A stretch of DNA of 64,000 nucleotides from an uncultured Lachnospiraceae bacterium (GTDB taxonomy: Bacteria > Bacillota > Clostridia > Lachnospirales > Lachnospiraceae): positions 1 through 64,000 of the forward strand of contig ONAD01000014.1 of the NCBI GenBank assembly GCA_900315735.1. Direction: 5' to 3'. Position numbers and translations under genes: made by a program. Positions 60,094-64,000 of the stretch are shown here, in pieces (the stretch's first letter is position 1; the number at the start of each line of letters is the position of its first letter). The notes below the pieces were generated by a model, which saw only the letters and a list, made by a program, of their open reading frames with translations, ran no database searches and was not told the origin of the DNA.

Positions 60094-61620
60094 ATGAGTA
60101 AAGAAGAAAAAAAGCTAAGACAACAAAATAAAGAGAAGATAAAGCAGGAGAAGGCTGCTGCTAAAGCAGAAAGCAAGCAGCAGAAAGCCGCTGCCAAAGC
60201 AGAAAGCAAACAGGAAAAGCAGACTGCCAAGGCAGAGAGCAAGCAGGAAAAGCAGACTGCCAAAGAGCAGAGCCGGCAGCAGAAAGCTGTTTCGAAGGAA
60301 CTGGAAAAGCAGGAGAAGCTGCAGCAGAAAGCAGAAGATAACAAGCGCCGTCATACCGATATCAAATGGGACCGGCTGGATAATACGGCACATCTTTTTC
60401 CGGTAATTGCAGGAGAAGCAATGAGCAATGTGTACCGGATTGCAGTTACCTTAAATGAAGAGGTGCAGCCGGAGTATCTGCAGCAGGCACTGGATATTGT
60501 GCTTCCGAAATTTCCGGGCTTTAACTTAAGACTGCGCCAGGGAATTTTCTGGTATTATTTTGAAGAGAATGGCAAGAGTGCTCCAAGAGTACAGGAGGAA
60601 AGACATTTCCCATGCCGTTTTATCAGACAGAATAAGAATCATAGTTATCTTTTCCGTGTGACCTATTATAAATACCGGATTAATCTTGAGGTTTTTCATG
60701 TACTGACGGATGGTATGGGTGGAATCAATTTCTTAAAGGAACTGACGTATCAGTATTTAAGACTGGTGCATCCGGAGCTTAAGGAGAAGCTGGGAGATAA
60801 GTTAAGCAGTGATACATCCATGAACCGTGAGGACAGCTTTCTTAAGAATTATAAGCACAGCCATGCTAAGGGATATAAAACCAAGAAAGCATATCTTATC
60901 AAAGGGGAAAAATTGCGAACCGATGAATTTGGAGTGATTCATGGATTTGTAAAGATTCCGGCATTGAAAGAGGTATGCCATCGCTATGGTGTCAGCATCA
61001 ATGAGTATCTGGTTGCGGCATTTGCTTACAGCGTATATCAGGAATATCTGCATGGCATGCCGGGCAAACGTCCGATTCGTGTGGCGGTTCCGGTGAATTT
61101 AAGACCGTATTTTAATTCCATTACCACCAAGAACTTTTTTACGGTAGTATCCGCAGAGTTTGAGCCGGTAAAGGAATCCTATACGTTTGAAGAAGTATTA
61201 AAGCTTACGACAGAGAGCCTTCATCAGCAGATTAATAAAGAGCATTTAGAGGAACTGTTTTCCTATAATGTTTCCAATGAAAAATTATTGATTGCAAGAG
61301 CAGTGCCGCTGTTTTTGAAAAATATTGCCATGCGTTATGTGTATACATCAGCAGCACTGGCAAATACATCAACCGTAACCAACATCGGAAATGTGAAGGT
61401 AGAAGAGGATTACCAGCCGTATATTAAGATGTTCTATGCATTCCTTGCCATGTCAAAGGGACAGAATATCAAAGGAACCATTTGTTCCTATCAGGATACG
61501 TTGGCATTTACCTTTAGTTCTGTTTTAAAAGATACATCCCTTCAGCGTGGATTTTTCCGGAAACTGTCAGAGGATGGGCTGAATGTGGAAATAGAAAGTA
61601 ATGGTGTGTATTATGAGTAA
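60094..61620 (+). CDS. Condensation-fold acyltransferase-like protein
   Basis: 508 residues. The N-terminus is a Lys/Ala/Gln/Glu-rich repeat (AKAESKQ units, about residues 15-85), probably a long basic helix. The main part resembles alcohol-acetyltransferase/condensation-domain enzymes, with the H-x3-D-G motif in HVLTDGMGGINF and a second half from YGVSINEYLVAAFAY. No Shine-Dalgarno precedes ATG 60094. The gene overlaps the DUF6320-like gene, and an esterase follows; the three may make or remodel a lipid or acylated product. Substrate unknown. Confidence 0.75.
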   Translation: MSKEEKKLRQQNKEKIKQEKAAAKAESKQQKAAAKAESKQEKQTAKAESKQEKQTAKEQSRQQKAVSKELEKQEKLQQKAEDNKRRHTDIKWDRLDNTAHLFPVIAGEAMSNVYRIAVTLNEEVQPEYLQQALDIVLPKFPGFNLRLRQGIFWYYFEENGKSAPRVQEERHFPCRFIRQNKNHSYLFRVTYYKYRINLEVFHVLTDGMGGINFLKELTYQYLRLVHPELKEKLGDKLSSDTSMNREDSFLKNYKHSHAKGYKTKKAYLIKGEKLRTDEFGVIHGFVKIPALKEVCHRYGVSINEYLVAAFAYSVYQEYLHGMPGKRPIRVAVPVNLRPYFNSITTKNFFTVVSAEFEPVKESYTFEEVLKLTTESLHQQINKEHLEELFSYNVSNEKLLIARAVPLFLKNIAMRYVYTSAALANTSTVTNIGNVKVEEDYQPYIKMFYAFLAMSKGQNIKGTICSYQDTLAFTFSSVLKDTSLQRGFFRKLSEDGLNVEIESNGVYYE

Positions 61621-62278
61621 ATGTAAAAACTGTAATGTGGAAATCTTAGATGACAGCCAGATTTGTCCGCTGTGCCACAGTGTATTAGAAGAGGGAAAAG
61701 AAGGACGCAATACTTATCCGGATGCATGGATTCCTACCCGAAGATTAAAATTTGTGACAAATATTATATTTTTTCTGGTGTTATTAGGCAGTGTGGCAGC
61801 AGGTTATCTCAATTATATCTGGTATCAGGGAAAACTCTGGAGCCTGATTGCAATTGCAGGCCTTTGGTATCTGTTCCTGATTTTCCGGCTGGATATTTTA
61901 AGCAACAGTGGATACCGGACGAAAATCATAGCAACCACATTATCCGGAATTTTATATGTGATTCTGATTGACTGGGTAGTAGGATTCCATGGCTGGTCGG
62001 TTAATTATGTGCTTCCGGCAGGCATTATGCTGTTAGATGCAGGTATTGTATTGCTTATGATTATCAATTCCAGAAACTGGCAGAGTTATCTGATGTTCCA
62101 GTTATTTGGAATTGTATGCAGCCTGATACCGCTGCTTTTGATTGCACTTCACATCGTGACCCATCCGGGTTTAAGTGAACTGGCATTTGGAATATCGGTA
62201 TTTTTATTCCTTGGAACACTGATTATCGGTGACCGAAGAGCCAGGTTAGAGTTAAAGAGAAGATTTCATGTAAGGTGA
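61613..62278 (+). CDS. DUF6320-like zinc-ribbon membrane protein
   Basis: 221 residues: N-terminal zinc ribbon (CKNCNVEILDDSQICPLC), then about six membrane helices. The pattern is that of the DUF6320 family, usually found beside condensation-like acyltransferases and alpha/beta hydrolases, as here. ATG 61613 overlaps the acyltransferase stop by eight bases. Function unknown. Confidence 0.75.
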   Translation: MSKCKNCNVEILDDSQICPLCHSVLEEGKEGRNTYPDAWIPTRRLKFVTNIIFFLVLLGSVAAGYLNYIWYQGKLWSLIAIAGLWYLFLIFRLDILSNSGYRTKIIATTLSGILYVILIDWVVGFHGWSVNYVLPAGIMLLDAGIVLLMIINSRNWQSYLMFQLFGIVCSLIPLLLIALHIVTHPGLSELAFGISVFLFLGTLIIGDRRARLELKRRFHVR

Positions 62279-62280
62279 TT

Positions 62281-63198
62281 ATGGAAGAAAGTAAGACAAG
62301 TGTACAGGGCAGAGTCATCCGTGATTTGATTGCCCGTTTTGCAAGTGATAACTTGATTGGAAGAAAATTAAAGACCGGAGAGCTCCGCAAGAAAATGGTG
62401 GAACCGGCATGGAAATGCCCGGACTGTTTTCTGATGCAGAAAATTAAGATGCCGCAGTTTGAAATGGAACTTTTAACTTCCATGCAGAATCCAAGGGAAG
62501 ATAAGGTGGTTCTGCAGTTACATGGTGGCGGTTATATTGGAAAAATGCGAAATGCCTACCGTACCTTTGCCGGACTTTACAGCGAGGTGGGAAAAGGAAT
62601 CAGTGTGCTGACCATAGATTACCGCGTGGCACCGGAACATCCTTTTCCGGCAGCATTGGAAGATACAGTGGAAGCCTATGAATGGCTGCTGCATTGTGGA
62701 TTCAAGCCGGAACAGATTATTGTGGCAGGTGATTCTGCCGGAGGTGGACTGGCATTGGCACTTTGCATGTACCTAAAAGATCATGGAAAAGAGCTTCCAT
62801 GCGGACTGATTGCCATGTCTCCCTGGACGGATCTGACTGCCAGTGGTGAATCTTATGATACGAATTATGAGCGGGATCCGTTATTTGGAAATACAAGAGA
62901 CAGTCTCATTTATAATAAGGATTATGTAGGAGACGCAGACGAAACGAATCCCTATATTTCACCACTGTTTGGTGATTTCGAAGGATTTCCCCCAATGCTG
63001 ATTCAGGTAGGTTCTTATGAGATGCTTTTAAGTGATTCCACGTCCGTAGCAGAAAAGGCAAAGAAGCAGGGTGTAAAAGTCCGCTTAAGCATTTACGAAG
63101 GAATGTTTCATGTGTTCCAGATGGCAATGCTTATGATGCCGGAATCCAAGCGGGCATGGGCTGAAGTCGGCAAATTCATAGAGATGATTTCGGAATAA
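62281..63198 (+). CDS. Alpha/beta hydrolase (HSL-type esterase/lipase)
   Basis: 305 residues with the hormone-sensitive-lipase signatures: oxyanion motif LHGGGYIGKM, nucleophile Ser in GDSAGGGLAL, later catalytic Asp and His (the latter in MFHVFQ). It hydrolyses short acyl esters. It lies two bases after the DUF6320 gene, with AAGGTG before ATG 62281; probably the third gene of the acyl cluster. A terminator follows. Confidence 0.9.
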   Translation: MEESKTSVQGRVIRDLIARFASDNLIGRKLKTGELRKKMVEPAWKCPDCFLMQKIKMPQFEMELLTSMQNPREDKVVLQLHGGGYIGKMRNAYRTFAGLYSEVGKGISVLTIDYRVAPEHPFPAALEDTVEAYEWLLHCGFKPEQIIVAGDSAGGGLALALCMYLKDHGKELPCGLIAMSPWTDLTASGESYDTNYERDPLFGNTRDSLIYNKDYVGDADETNPYISPLFGDFEGFPPMLIQVGSYEMLLSDSTSVAEKAKKQGVKVRLSIYEGMFHVFQMAMLMMPESKRAWAEVGKFIEMISE

Positions 63199-63260
63199 AA
63201 AATCCGCTGTATCGGAAAAGACAGATTAAAATGTCTCAACCGGCACAGCGGATTTTGTTT
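63197..63260. terminator. Bidirectional terminator after the esterase
   Basis: AAAAATCCGCTGT (63198-63210) pairs with ACAGCGGATTTTGTTT (63245-63260), with GACA/TGTC in the loop; it serves both converging genes. Confidence 0.7.
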
Positions 63261-63270
63261 ACGCGAGTAG

Positions 63271-64000
63271 CTAACGTTTGTTAGTCAGGTGTGATACGTT
63301 CATATAATTTGGCAGTCCATTTTCGTAGGAAATGGAAGTTTCACCCTGAATCAGAGGGAGAAGATATGCGACCATTTCTTCGGTAACGTCATTTCCACGC
63401 TCGTTAATCCATGTTCTTGGAACGGATTTTGCTTCGTTCGCAATATTCTTGATTTCTGCATAACCATATTCGATGGTATATGGTGCATTGGAAGTACGGT
63501 TCATGGTTACCATGGAAGCGGTAATTCCCTGTTTTGCAAACGCAACGGCATGTTCGCCGGAAGCAACAGCTTCATTTAAATCGGTAGCAGAAGAAAGATG
63601 AGCAGCACAACGCTGTAATACATTTACTTCTACAGAACGGACTTTTACGTTAATATTGTCTTTAATCAGATATTCCAATGCTTTTCCGGCACCGCTTAAC
63701 TGGCTGTGGCCGAAGGTGTCTTCCATGCTTTCTCCGGCACAGATATAATTGCCTTCTGCATCATGAATTCCCTCAGATACCGCAATGATAATATTGTTGT
63801 GTTCCTCTAAGAGAGCACGCACATCTGCTAAGAATTCTTCTTTGTCAAAATTGCATTCCGGAAGATAAATAAGATGTGGTGCATCACTGTATTCATTTCT
63901 GGCAAGGGCGGAGGCAGCGGTCAGCCAGCCGGCATCACGTCCCATAATTTCTACGATTGTTACACTCTTTACGGCATAGATAAATGTATCGTGTGCAATC
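63271..64000 (-). CDS. Pyrophosphate-dependent phosphofructokinase, C-terminal part
   Basis: The minus-strand frame is open from the window edge and encodes the C-terminal ~240 residues of a PPi-type 6-phosphofructokinase (IVEIMGRDAGWLTAASALAR, IIIAVSEGIHDAEGN, DTFGHSQLSGAGKALEYL). The conserved MGRDAGW block binds the substrate. The N-terminus, including the phosphoryl-donor site, lies outside the window. Role: glycolysis, conversion of fructose 6-phosphate to the bisphosphate. The C-terminus and stop are intact. Confidence 0.9.
   Translation of the reverse strand, partial: IAHDTFIYAVKSVTIVEIMGRDAGWLTAASALARNEYSDAPHLIYLPECNFDKEEFLADVRALLEEHNNIIIAVSEGIHDAEGNYICAGESMEDTFGHSQLSGAGKALEYLIKDNINVKVRSVEVNVLQRCAAHLSSATDLNEAVASGEHAVAFAKQGITASMVTMNRTSNAPYTIEYGYAEIKNIANEAKSVPRTWINERGNDVTEEMVAYLLPLIQGETSISYENGLPNYMNVSHLTNKR

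Noticed and set aside
60075-60393. Long open minus-strand frames opposite the Lys-rich N-terminus of the acyltransferase
   Set aside because: They are Leu/Ser/Cys-rich mirror frames of the AKAESKQ repeat with no ribosome site.

Overview
The window reads as a chromosomal segment of a low-to-mid GC Gram-positive gut Clostridium, most likely a Lachnospiraceae member. The basis is the strong AGGAGG-type ribosome sites, the Firmicutes-type housekeeping genes (alanine/sodium symporter, CotF-like coat protein, DUF4250 and DUF6320 proteins, pyrophosphate-dependent phosphofructokinase, VanRS-like two-component pair) and the decayed TnpV/serine-recombinase transposon scraps. No tRNA, rRNA or CRISPR array was recognised.

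Layout. 0-5.8 kb is core chromosome: a hypB remnant, amtB-glnB (ammonium uptake and PII), cstA and an aspartate kinase. 5.8-6.4 kb holds transposon debris. 6.4-38.8 kb is an accessory island: a tyrosine recombinase flanked by a 26-bp inverted repeat, a JAMM metalloprotease/XRE module, and then about 26 kb of tightly spaced co-directional genes (8985-35057) ending at a clear terminator. This block encodes Sel1-repeat/zinc-ribbon scaffolds, a transglutaminase-like protein, a Ser/Thr kinase with zinc ribbon and FHA-like tail, a TerY-like vWA protein, a PP2C phosphatase, a TraD/VirD4-like ATPase and a degenerate relative of it, a second kinase-vWA pair whose catalytic and metal sites are lost, a TerY-C-like zinc protein, a TNT-like (NAD-toxin-like) protein, a SUKH protein next to an HNH nuclease, a TPR-CHAT caspase-like protease, and a sigma factor with its zinc anti-sigma. 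Two further transcription units (AAA-like + TraG-like ATPase; DEDDh exonuclease + YbjN-like protein) follow. All three units start with the same two-part motif, GGGAAAA-N11-(A/C)CGACT, which I interpret as the promoter of the island's own sigma factor. No relaxase, VirB4 or pilus gene is present, so the coupling-type ATPases are not part of a conjugation machine. I infer a phospho-signalling conflict or stress system that ends in proteolytic, nucleolytic and possibly NAD-consuming effectors.

38.8-43.1 kb is a graveyard of truncated genes plus an intact polytopic membrane protein. From 43.1 kb core chromosome resumes: a LacI-type sensor fused to GGDEF, a CotF-like protein, an AGCS symporter, a heterodimeric ABC exporter, a methyltransferase-like protein, DUF4250, an amino-acid ABC importer, TrkAH potassium uptake, a VanRS-like two-component system, an acyltransferase/DUF6320/esterase cluster, and the end of a phosphofructokinase gene.

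Three diverged palindromic repeats (about 2.1-2.4, 51.5-51.85 and 52.0-52.6 kb) share a T-shaped core whose paired arms change in a compensatory way, pointing to a structured RNA or cruciform element. Other regulatory points are a hairpin that can hide the ribosome site of the response regulator, an attenuator-like leader before amtB, and a probably leaderless acyltransferase mRNA.
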